Positions 1-6,053 of a stretch of 12,791 nucleotides of DNA are shown here, piece by piece. The notes below the pieces were generated by a model. It was not told the origin of the DNA. It worked only from the letters and a program-made list of their open reading frames with translations, and did not search any database. Source of the DNA: Dehalococcoidia bacterium (GTDB lineage: Bacteria; Chloroflexota; Dehalococcoidia; Dehalococcoidales; Fen-1064); contig DUES01000031.1 in assembly GCA_011192055.1 (NCBI GenBank), positions 1 to 12,791 of the forward strand, read 5' to 3'. Each line of letters begins with the position of its first letter. The first letter of the stretch is position 1. The position numbers and the translations under genes are program-made.

Positions 1-84
1 CATTGCTTGTTGTTCGAATATTTCTCAATTTACAATTCTTCCGCTATTCGTAAATATATTAGCGAGTCTTGTATTTTCGATCGT

Positions 85-113
85 ATTATAGAGTTACTGT
101 CCGGTCAGTAACT
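85..113 (-). promoter_or_regulatory. Leftward -10 box with overlapping palindromic operator
   Basis: Read on the minus strand, positions 90 to 85 spell a perfect TATAAT. Just upstream of it lies an inverted repeat with 8-base arms, AGTTACTG at 92-99 and CAGTAACT at 106-113, around the 6-base centre TCCGGT. Any RNA polymerase using this -10 box would read leftward out of the window, and the palindrome would cover its spacer and -35 region, the usual place for a repressor site. No good -35 hexamer is visible. The arm-and-CCGG layout resembles sites bound by TetR-family dimers, which is inference. A minus-strand ATG at positions 3-1 could be the start of the controlled gene, but no ribosome binding site precedes it. 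Confidence 0.4.
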
Positions 114-471
114 GCCCTTCATCGTAGCATTGTAGTTCTTCCATGTCAATATGTTGCGCTCGTTAGTTCATTTCAATAGTTACACTTATTCAGCGAATGA
201 CCTGCTCCCCGAAAAATAGGCCGAAAATGAGGAGATATTTTCGGAATGCCGGAATGCTTAGGGAGTGAGTATTAGCTTCATGAAAAGATCGCACTTCACA
301 TCGAAGCAGATAGTCTTTGATTTGCTTCTTCTTTGGTAGTCTCTCCCATGATTCTATTAGCTGTAAATAAAGCTATTATAAGATTGACCGGGAGATCCTT
401 TTTTCGTCTAATCTTTGCATGAAAGTCCCGTTTGCTATCCCTACAAAAGAGTACAGGTGTGTATCGAAGAA
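114..471. other. Stretch without a recognisable gene
   Basis: No reading frame here, on either strand, has a plausible start with a ribosome binding site and a recognisable product. The clearest structure is a perfect 8-bp stem, CCGAAAAT at 221-228 with ATTTTCGG at 237-244, around an 8-base loop. A second imperfect inverted repeat, AGATTGAC at 381-388 against GTCTAATCT at 406-414 (one bulged base), encloses a run of six T and ends just before the transposase remnant. It could be an old element edge or a terminator, but neither is established. Confidence 0.4.
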
Positions 472-660
472 ATGAACTGTAAACTCTGGAATTCAGAGAA
501 TGTTATAAAGTGGGGAAAGTACAAAGATAAACAGATGTATTACTGCAAAGACTGTAAGAGTAAGTTTAAAGCAGATGATGCACTGTACTATATGCAGACA
601 CCCGCTAATCAGGTAACATCTGCCCTTAATATGTATTACGAAGGAATGAGCATCCGATGA
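472..660 (+). pseudogene. Transposase N-terminal zinc-ribbon fragment
   Basis: The 62-residue frame from ATG 472 reads like the first domain of an IS transposase with an InsA/IS1-like zinc ribbon: a Cys-containing start, then a KWGKYKDKQMYYCKDCKSKF segment, then a helix-turn-helix opening ending in MYYEGMSIR. The second Cys pair (CKDC) is intact; the first is damaged, with a Trp where the second Cys of a CxxC would be expected. The frame stops exactly where the rest of the DNA-binding domain and the DDE catalytic domain should follow, and no other frame downstream continues it. The same frame is open upstream to TTG 415, but those residues do not look like part of the domain. It is therefore a 5' remnant that cannot be active. 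The exact IS family is not certain. Confidence 0.6.
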
Positions 661-857
661 TAAGCGAAATAAGGGCAAGGAAATAATGAGTACCAACCAT
701 ATACAAATAAAATCTTTCTTTTTATCCCTTTTCTTATTTTGTATTATAGTATGTATGAAAGGGCTCAGATCCCTGGTGCCCGGCCCTGCTTTACACTGTA
801 ATATTTGCTTCAAAACGACTTGATAATAAGGCTGGGGTTTATGTCATGTTATTCTTT

Positions 858-895
858 ACTGGGACTACTATGTTCAGTCCCGGTGACTATATAAT
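858..895 (+). promoter_or_regulatory. Hairpin operator and -10 box upstream of the TauE-type gene
   Basis: Positions 858-866 (ACTGGGACT) and 876-884 (AGTCCCGGT) form a 9-bp stem, with one G-T pair, around a 9-base loop. Five bases later comes a perfect TATAAT at 890-895. No T-run follows, so this is not a terminator in the usual form. The arrangement suits a repressor or activator site over the -35 region, which itself is not recognisable. A transcript starting near 902 would have a leader of about 50 bases before ATG 951. The role is inferred from position only. Confidence 0.4.
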
Positions 896-950
896 GACAA
901 GTTAGTGACTTACAGGCTAACTATTATCATCAGAAAGCAGCAACAATTGA

Positions 951-2085
951 ATGCGTAACAGATTTAGGTTCAGCATCCTTCTCAAATCACCCTGGCTTGA
1001 ACTGGTCGTTATGTGCAGCGCAGTAATTCTCTCCTATATCGCCATGCTGCTTATTTCGAGAGGTGCTGAAATTCCGCCCGAGGGTATGGCCCTGTCCAAT
1101 ATTGCCTGGTTCCTGCTCGGCTTTTTTTTACTCAGTTTTGCTGTTGCCATAATAGCCGTCCTTGCCGGAATTGGTGGCGGAGTCATATATACACCGTTGA
1201 TGCTGGCCTTCACCCCCGTAAACAGTCTCATTGTCAGGGCAACAGGAGTTATCCGTTGCCATGTTCAGCGGACTGGTATCTACCGGGCCGTTCATGAAAA
1301 CAGGCGTGGGTAATCTGAAACTCGCAACTATCTGTACGCTTGGTTACGGATTGGGAGGTTTTGCGGGTGCGCAGGGCGCAATCTGGTTCGCAAAGCAAAT
1401 GGGCGTAACCGGTGAAGGAATCATCAGGATTGTCCTGGGGATTATTGTCTTCATACTCTGCCTTTACTTTTTACGGGGCGGAAGGAAGAGAGAATGGCCC
1501 GAGGTAGATAAAGTAGACTCATTCAGTGCACGGCTTAACCTGTCTCATCCATATTTCGAACCTTCATTGGGTAAAGTAATTCACTACAAGATTGGCCGTG
1601 TCGGATGGGGACTGGTCACCATGATAGGAATCGGCTTAATATCCGGGTTCTTTGGAATGGGCGGCGGCTGGGCAATTGTACCGTCGCTCAACCTGGTAAT
1701 GGGAATCCCGCTGAAAGTTGCGGCTGCTTCCAGCAGTGTCATTATAGGTATGGGTGATTGCATTACAGTCTGGCCGTACATCCTGGCCGGTGCCATGATT
1801 CCACTGTTTGTAGCCCCCTGGCTTGTAGGACAGGTACTGGGAGGAATGGTAGGTGCCCAGGTGTTAATCAGGGCCGGTTCCAGGGCTATCAGGTATATCC
1901 TGATTGGTATCATGTTTTACACAAGCTTTGGTTTGCTGCTCAACGGTCTGATAAAACTTGAGGTCATTGACCATGTTAACGGAGCGGTATATATAGCAGT
2001 ACTGATTGTTGTGCTGAGTATGACTACCCTGGCAATACTTGATAAATTACCGGGTATGAAATCCGGAGGAAATAAACATGGATAA
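951..2085 (+). pseudogene. TauE/SafE-family sulfite/organosulfonate exporter, frameshifted
   Basis: Multi-pass inner-membrane permease of the TauE/SafE family, which moves sulfite or other small anions and sulfonates. The N-terminal part (951 to about 1253) and the rest (to 2085) lie in different frames. The first carries the motif AGIGGGVIYTPLM and reads to RATGVI; the second resumes with VAMFSGLVSTGPFMKTG, exactly the expected continuation. Removing one C of the CC pair at 1253-1254 restores a 377-residue protein of normal family length. It has a second matching motif, GFFGMGGGWAIVPSL, in its C-terminal half, so both repeats of the family are present, with many hydrophobic helices. TGA sits directly before ATG 951 and no strong ribosome binding site is seen. 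The rest of the gene is well preserved, so this is either a very recent mutation, a sequencing error, or a programmed shift. The stop overlaps the start of the next gene. Confidence 0.75.
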
Positions 2086-2509
2086 TAACTACCTGATACA
2101 ACCCGTATCACAACGTGTCTACGGAAGTTTTGTTTACTGGTTGTCCATTATTGCCTCACTGATTTGTGCAATAGCCCCGGTACTTGCCGTAGCTTTCCCC
2201 TCAAGGAATATTATTAATCCGCACTATCTTTTCACTGCAATCTGGGAAGGTATGACCCCCTCGGAAATATGGCAGACGGCTGGTAACGGGTTTCCCGGCG
2301 GTCATTTCTGGGTGAATAACCTGACTCTTGGTGATGGGCTGGCCGAGTTTGGGCTGGTAATAGGCTGTTATTGTGCCGGGGTAGCCTTATGTGCCACGGC
2401 TATCACACACATGACGCTGCAACCCCGGTCATTTGGATGGGCTCTTGTATCCATAATAATTGCAGCAATGATAACCCTGGCCGCAACAGGAGTGTATCAA
2501 CAGGCGTAG
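2078..2509 (+). CDS. Small three-helix membrane protein, partner of the TauE-type gene
   Basis: A 143-residue protein I cannot assign to a named family. Hydrophobic segments at about residues 17-40, 87-110 and 118-139 predict three membrane helices. The loop between the first and second is about 45 residues long and rich in aromatics and Gly (around IWEGMTPSEIWQTAGNGFPGG). The ATG lies inside the last codons of the upstream permease gene, an 8-base overlap, and is preceded by GGAGGA at 2065-2070, so the start is well supported and translation is probably coupled. Small membrane proteins are often encoded next to TauE/SafE permeases (DUF1634 is one example), but I do not see a convincing match to that family. 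An accessory or assembly subunit of the exporter is an inference from the overlap. Confidence 0.75.
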   Translation: MDNNYLIQPVSQRVYGSFVYWLSIIASLICAIAPVLAVAFPSRNIINPHYLFTAIWEGMTPSEIWQTAGNGFPGGHFWVNNLTLGDGLAEFGLVIGCYCAGVALCATAITHMTLQPRSFGWALVSIIIAAMITLAATGVYQQA

Positions 2510-2553
2510 CACACCATGCCCGGCGTTCCGGTTGCTTTCCGGCAATCAAGACC

Positions 2554-2599
2554 ATAACATGCTGCATATATACACCTTGAACTTGATGCAGCATGTTAT
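2554..2599. repeat. Perfect 14-bp inverted repeat
   Basis: ATAACATGCTGCAT at 2554-2567 is exactly complementary to ATGCAGCATGTTAT at 2586-2599, around an 18-base loop. It lies 44 bases past the stop of the small membrane protein gene, where a transcription end would be expected. No T-run follows on either strand, so it is not a textbook intrinsic terminator. It may act as an RNA-stabilising 3' hairpin, a protein site, or be a remnant of an element end. Confidence 0.6.
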
Positions 2600-2733
2600 C
2601 AAAACAGTTCCATATACAGGGATACTGATGTTACGAAACAGGGACATCATTGGCATTGTTTTGGCACTAACTTTGGCGTAATATATTTGTAAGAAACGGT
2701 GCCTCTGGACATGATGCGGGTGGATGGTGAAGG

Positions 2734-2981
2734 ATGGCTGAGGCAGACTCATCGGAAATCACTCCGGAAGAACTCATCTACCGCCTTTGCTGGGTGGAAG
2801 CCTGGTCACAATGGTAATACCCTGCCAGGGATTTTCCCTTGCCAGCCTCCTGAAAGACGTACATCCCACCGATATAGCGAAGTACGTACGTTTTGAAACT
2901 CTATATGGACCTGACGAAAGACCGGTACTGAAGGCATATGTACCCGGTTCACCCGGTGCTGTCAAACAACATACTACTTGA
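2734..2981 (+). pseudogene. Decayed ORF of unknown family, two frames
   Basis: ATG 2734 opens a frame that runs 27 residues (including EITPEELIYRLCWVEAWSQW) to a TAA at 2815-2817. A second frame, readable from TTG 2787, continues with protein-like sequence (LASLLKDVHPTDIAKYVRF, then YGPDERPVLKAYVPGSPGA) to TGA 2979-2981. The two parts read like pieces of one small protein separated by a frameshift between about 2790 and 2840, but I do not recognise the family and cannot prove they belong together. Only a weak ribosome binding site (GAAGG, 2729-2733) abuts the start. A thiamine-diphosphate enzyme fragment follows at once, so this could be part of the same lost gene cluster. Confidence 0.3.
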
Positions 2982-2994
2982 TTTCAGTGCTGTC

Positions 2995-3174
2995 CAATCA
3001 ATAAACAGACTCGGTGCAAGCATACTGGTGAAGCTGTGAGCACTGGTGGCACAACTTATCTATCCGGAAAGGCAGGTAGCCTGTATTACGGGTGATGGTT
3101 GTTTTTCAATGGTCATGGCGGATTTCCTGTCCTTGTCGATATTACCACGGACCCGCGCAGGTTCGTATAAATAG
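2995..3174 (+). pseudogene. Thiamine-diphosphate enzyme fragment (pyruvate oxidase/acetolactate synthase type)
   Basis: In the frame from 3040 the sequence reads ALVAQLIYPERQVACITGDG and then CFSMVMADFLS, the hallmark start of the thiamine-diphosphate binding motif (GDG followed by a hydrophobic helix) of the acetolactate synthase/pyruvate oxidase superfamily. An in-frame TGA at 3037-3039 separates it from upstream residues, and it runs into TAG at 3172. The second half of the motif, normally ending in NN about 25 residues on, is absent. A different frame over 3120-3170 reads GFPVLVDITTDPRRFV and stops; this resembles the very C-terminus of the same enzymes (VLVDVVTDP). The simplest reading is a large internal deletion that joined the cofactor motif to the C-terminus out of frame. 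Intact members are about 550-600 residues; fewer than 60 survive here. Confidence 0.6.
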
Positions 3175-3315
3175 TATCAACAAGAATAACAGAAGCTGAG
3201 GATAACAGGATATGCCGGATGTACGATCTTTTTTCGGCAACATGTCAACCCCGATGCCTTTCTACCGGAAAATCTATCTGGTTTTTCGTAATAACCTCAT
3301 CAAGTTGGTAAAAAG

Positions 3316-3402
3316 GCAGCGTTGCTGCGGGCATCCGGGGGAACCCGGCTGCTGAGAGGCCGGATAACCTCCCTGTAAGGGAGGAAATGAAGGAGGAGGA
3401 AA
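3316..3402 (+). promoter_or_regulatory. Structured leader with competing hairpins before the desulforedoxin gene
   Basis: Consecutive stems can be drawn: GCAGC 3316-3320 with GCTGC 3324-3328; CCGGG 3335-3339 with CCCGG 3344-3348 closed by a GGAA (GNRA-type) tetraloop; and CCTCCCT 3368-3374 with AGGGAGG 3378-3384 around GTA. The CCTC at 3368-3371 can instead pair with GAGG 3356-3359, and CCTCC can pair with the ribosome binding site AGGAGGAGGA at 3391-3400. That gives mutually exclusive folds with the ribosome binding site free or hidden, the layout expected of a translational switch or attenuator. I do not recognise it as a named riboswitch class; the hexamer CTGAGA (3352-3357) recalls thiamine riboswitches, but their conserved 3' half is missing. 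Confidence 0.45.
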
Positions 3403-3525
3403 ATGGCTGTTCAACAGGAAGGTGAGAAATACAAGTGCAATGTGTGCGGTAACGAGGTTGAAGTTACCAGAGTTGGAGGTGGCACCCTGGTCTGCTGTGG
3501 TGAAGACATGGAACTAATCGAATAA
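3403..3525 (+). CDS. dsr: Desulforedoxin-type 40-residue iron protein
   Basis: A complete 40-residue protein beginning [20 protein letters not shown] and ending in ELIE. Four cysteines at residues 12, 15, 31 and 32 give the CxxC...CC spacing of desulforedoxin and of the N-terminal domain of desulfoferrodoxin, which bind one Fe(SCys)4 centre per chain, usually in a homodimer. The [13 protein letters not shown] stretch is typical of the family. The catalytic superoxide-reductase domain is absent, so on its own it is an electron-transfer protein, probably serving oxidative-stress enzymes in an anaerobe. The start is firm: an extended AGGAGGAGGA lies two bases before ATG 3403. It stands alone between decayed genes yet is intact, which suggests selection. 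The next recognisable gene downstream (DegV) is broken. The alternative is a stand-alone remnant of desulfoferrodoxin, but stand-alone desulforedoxins of this length are known. Confidence 0.85.
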   Translation: MAVQQEGEKYKCNVCGNEVEVTRVGGGTLVCCGEDMELIE

Positions 3526-3539
3526 TTCAGATATTCAGA

Positions 3540-3725
3540 CAATCCACCACTGTAGATATTTACTCCCAAGTCATCAGAGATATTCCATCGGACATTGTAG
3601 AAGCTCTGGAAATAGCAATAGTGCCTGTCTATGTGCGCTTTGGTAACACAGCATACAAAGATGGTGTTGATATCAGCAGCGACGATTATTACACCAGATT
3701 GAGTATATCAGCAGTACATATCTGA
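3540..3725 (+). pseudogene. DegV-family fatty-acid-binding protein, N-terminal fragment
   Basis: The frame from 3540 reads RDIPSDIVEALEIAIVPVYV, RFGNTAYKDGVDISSDDYY and TRL before diverging and stopping at TGA 3723. This matches the N-terminal domain of DegV proteins, which bind a fatty acid and serve as carriers for fatty-acid kinase: the DIP...L.I.VVPL.V.F....Y.DGVDI...E.Y pattern is clear. The usual opening VTDS(T/S)AD is altered (IYSQVIRD), losing a conserved Ser, and no start codon with a ribosome binding site is present. A short stretch in another frame at 3761-3784 reads FSGTISSQ, possibly the SGT motif normally found about 30-40 residues on. The remaining roughly 200 residues of the family are missing. 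It begins 15 bases after the desulforedoxin stop. Confidence 0.6.
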
Positions 3726-3872
3726 ATTATGCAGGCGTAATCTCAGGTAGAAGCAATACTTTTTCAGGGACAATTTCAAGCCAGTAACCCTTTTTCATGT
3801 TTTGTTACCAGTATGCGTGTAATATCTATGATTATTCTATGTTACATGCCTGTGCTAATCCGTTTCAGTGCT

Positions 3873-3965
3873 AGGACTTTTAACTCCTCAGATGGTACAA
3901 TACTCGGAGCATACCGAAGCAGATTTACGTACCGGGACCATCTGTCCCGGAATAACGGGTAATAT
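3873..3965 (+). promoter_or_regulatory. Putative promoter region and hairpin upstream of the mutase operon
   Basis: A perfect 7-bp inverted repeat, CCGGGAC at 3932-3938 and GTCCCGG at 3944-3950, surrounds CATCT and lies 55 bases before the mutase start. Two -10-like hexamers are near: TACAAT at 3896-3901, with a poor -35 (AGGACT, 3873-3878) 17 bases upstream, and TAATAT at 3960-3965 after the repeat. With the first promoter the repeat would be a 5'-leader hairpin; with the second it would be an operator. I cannot choose between them from sequence. Confidence 0.3.
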
Positions 3966-4005
3966 ACCTCATGAATTAATGCGTACAAGGGGGTAATCAG
4001 GAATA

Positions 4006-5616
4006 ATGGCAGAGCAAAAAGAAAGGAAAGAGGAGTTTAAAACCTCTGTTGATGGTATCGTTGTTAACAGGGTGTATACACAGGACGATGTATCTGACTC
4101 CAGCAAGGAACCCAGTCTGCCCGGGGAGTACCCGTATGTACGGAACATAATGCCCAGCGGTTACCGCAGCAGGTTGTGGACCATGCGCCAGTATTCCGGG
4201 TATGCAACCGTCGAAGAGACAAATCAAAGATACAAGTACCTTTATGAGCAGGGACAGACCGGTTTCAGTGTCGCTTTCCATCTCCCCAGCCAGATGGGAT
4301 ATGACTCAGACCACCCGATGGCTCTCGCAGAGATTGGGAAAGTTGGTGTGGCTATAGATTCCCTTCAGGATATGGAAGAGCTCTGGGACGGCATTCCCCT
4401 GGGAGAAGTCAGTACGTCAATGACAATCAATTCCACAGCCGCCATCATGCTGGCGATGTACATGGTCGCCGCGGAGAAGCAGGGCGCAGACGTAGGCAAG
4501 CTTGCCGGCACAGTCCAGAATGACCTTCTAAAGGAATACGTGTCCAGGAATACCTACATATTCGGACCGGAAGCCTCCATGCGTCTCACAACGGACATCT
4601 GCTCCTACTGCGCGGAGCACCTGCCCAAATGGAACACGATAAGCATCAGCGGATATCACATGCGGGAGGCCGGCGCCACGGCAGTGCAGGAGGCTGCTTT
4701 TACGTTGGCCAACGGTATTGCCTACGTGCAGGCGATGATTGACAGGGGGATGGATGTCGACTCTTTTGCGCCAAGATTTTCTTTCTTCTTTGTTGCGTTC
4801 GGGAACCTGTTGGAAGAGGTTGCCAAGTTCCGGGCAGTGCGGCGCGCCTGGGCCGGGATAATGAAGGAAAGATTCGGTGCGAAGAACCCCAAGTCACTAA
4901 CGCTCAGATACCACGTTCAGACCGGTGGCAGTACCCTGACCAAGCAGCAACCAATTAACAACGTTGTCAGGGTGGCGGTAGAGACACTTGCTGCTGTCCT
5001 GGGTGGGTGCCAGTCATTAGCCACATGCTCGTATGACGAGGCACTGGCTCTGCCAACCGAAGAGTCAGTACAGGTGTCCCTGAGAACCCAGCAGATTGTT
5101 GCACACGAAAGCGGTGTGGCGGACACGGTTGACCCACTGGGAGGGTCCTACTATGTGGAATGGCTGACCGATAAAATTGAGGAAGGAATACACGAATACA
5201 TTGCCAGGATTGATGAGATGGGCGGTGCGCCCGCGGCAATCCAGCAGGGTTACATCCAGAGAGAAATCAGAAAGTCGGCCTACGACCACCAGAAGGCTGT
5301 GGATTCCGGGGAACGAGTTATCGTTGGTGTTAACAGCTACGTTACCGATGAGGAACCGGACGTTGAACTGCTGACGATTGACGAGAATGTGGCGGACAGG
5401 CAGATAGCCAGGCTCAGGAATCTCAGGGAGACCAGGGATAACGGGGAAGTGAAGCGGACACTGGACAAAGTAACAGAAGTAGCAGGAACTGACGAGAATA
5501 TTATGCCGGCACTTATCGATGCTGTGAAAGCGTATGCTACGGTTGGTGAAATAACTGATGCAATGCGCGTTGTTTTCGGTGAATACCAGGAGGTCGGCGT
5601 AACACGTTCATTTTAA
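4006..5616 (+). CDS. mcmA1: Methylmalonyl-CoA mutase, large (catalytic) subunit
   Basis: B12-dependent carbon-skeleton mutase interconverting (R)-methylmalonyl-CoA and succinyl-CoA in the cytoplasm. The 536 residues form the substrate-binding TIM-barrel subunit of the split enzyme; the B12 domain is the next gene. With a constant offset of 26 to the Propionibacterium enzyme (numbering from memory), active-site residues align: Tyr63 (89) in MRQYSGY, Ser88 (114), Ala90 (116), Arg181 (207) in SRNTY and His218 (244) in SGYHMREAGAT. Tyr at 89 with Arg at 207 points to methylmalonyl-CoA rather than isobutyryl-CoA, and Ala116 argues against 2-hydroxyisobutyryl-CoA mutase. Arg56, Thr59 and Arg61 of the CoA tunnel are kept. 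Odd points: the loop normally reading PYATMY or YPTMY is IMPSGY, changing three CoA-contact positions, and AFDLPT is AFHLPS (His92). The start follows AAGGGGG at 3987-3993. First gene of a three-gene operon. Confidence 0.93.
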   Translation: MAEQKERKEEFKTSVDGIVVNRVYTQDDVSDSSKEPSLPGEYPYVRNIMPSGYRSRLWTMRQYSGYATVEETNQRYKYLYEQGQTGFSVAFHLPSQMGYDSDHPMALAEIGKVGVAIDSLQDMEELWDGIPLGEVSTSMTINSTAAIMLAMYMVAAEKQGADVGKLAGTVQNDLLKEYVSRNTYIFGPEASMRLTTDICSYCAEHLPKWNTISISGYHMREAGATAVQEAAFTLANGIAYVQAMIDRGMDVDSFAPRFSFFFVAFGNLLEEVAKFRAVRRAWAGIMKERFGAKNPKSLTLRYHVQTGGSTLTKQQPINNVVRVAVETLAAVLGGCQSLATCSYDEALALPTEESVQVSLRTQQIVAHESGVADTVDPLGGSYYVEWLTDKIEEGIHEYIARIDEMGGAPAAIQQGYIQREIRKSAYDHQKAVDSGERVIVGVNSYVTDEEPDVELLTIDENVADRQIARLRNLRETRDNGEVKRTLDKVTEVAGTDENIMPALIDAVKAYATVGEITDAMRVVFGEYQEVGVTRSF

Positions 5617-5650
5617 CTGCTGTTACCGTAAGCAGATAGAGAGGTTTGCT

Positions 5651-6052
5651 ATGAAAGAAAACAAGACTCGCGTTATTATCGCCAAGCTAGGTCTGGATGG
5701 TCATGACAGAGGCGTAAACGTCATAGTACAGGGGCTGAGGGATGCAGGCATGGAGGTCATCTACCTGGGATTGCGGGTGATGCCGGAACAGGTCTGCCAG
5801 GCTGCCATACAGGAAGACGCTGATGTTATCGGGCTTAGCTGTCTCACGGGAGCACATAAAACACTGTTTCCAAAGACTGTAGAACTGTACAGACAGCAAA
5901 GTGACCGTGATGTTCTTTTTATTGGTGGCGGAATCATACCCAAGAAAGATATCGCGGTACTGCAGGAAGCCGGTATTACCCAGATATACGGACCGGGAAC
6001 ACCCATTCGTGATATTGCAAACTTCATTAATGCAAGCCTGCAGAAGGAGTAA
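5651..6052 (+). CDS. mcmA2: Methylmalonyl-CoA mutase, small (B12-binding) subunit
   Basis: A 133-residue Rossmann-type cobalamin-binding protein that supplies adenosylcobalamin to the catalytic subunit encoded just upstream. The diagnostic DxHxxG motif is Asp16-x-His18-x-x-Gly21 within AKLGLDGHDRG; His18 is the lower axial cobalt ligand, held by Asp16 and probably Lys12. The SxL motif (Ser63-Cys-Leu65, in GLSCLTGAH) and the GGG turn (92-94, in FIGGGIIP) that line the nucleotide-tail pocket are both present. Length is normal for the stand-alone subunit. A purine-rich GAGAGG at 5639-5644 precedes ATG 5651, with 34 bases between this gene and the mutase stop. That gap holds a small CTGCT/AGCAG hairpin (5617-5635), which may adjust the ratio of the two subunits. 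The AAGGAG that serves the next gene is inside its last codons. Confidence 0.95.
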   Translation: MKENKTRVIIAKLGLDGHDRGVNVIVQGLRDAGMEVIYLGLRVMPEQVCQAAIQEDADVIGLSCLTGAHKTLFPKTVELYRQQSDRDVLFIGGGIIPKKDIAVLQEAGITQIYGPGTPIRDIANFINASLQKE

Positions 6053-6053
6053 A

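Noticed and set aside
493..813. 106-residue minus-strand frame with a hydrophobic segment
   Set aside because: It has no ribosome binding site, overlaps the transposase remnant and shows no family features.
472..950. A complete insertion sequence
   Set aside because: Only the zinc-ribbon part of the transposase is present, no catalytic domain follows in any frame, and no matching terminal inverted repeats or target duplication could be found.
3331..3402. Thiamine-diphosphate (TPP) riboswitch, suggested by CTGAGA and GGGGGAACCC
   Set aside because: The conserved 3' half (the GAACCTGAT...GGATAATGCCAGC...AGGGA part) is missing and the stems do not arrange as in the TPP fold; the downstream gene is not thiamine-related.
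858..3950. A shared operator GGGAC...GTCCC before the exporter gene (861-881) and the mutase operon (3934-3948)
   Set aside because: The half-sites are 16 bases apart in one and 10 in the other, so one dimer could not read both alike; similarity is limited to GGGAC/GTCCC, which is short.
4006..5616. Isobutyryl-CoA or 2-hydroxyisobutyryl-CoA mutase
   Set aside because: The diagnostic positions are Tyr63 (Phe in isobutyryl, Ile in hydroxyisobutyryl enzymes) and Ala90 (Asp in the hydroxyisobutyryl enzyme), Arg181 is kept, and an epimerase gene follows.
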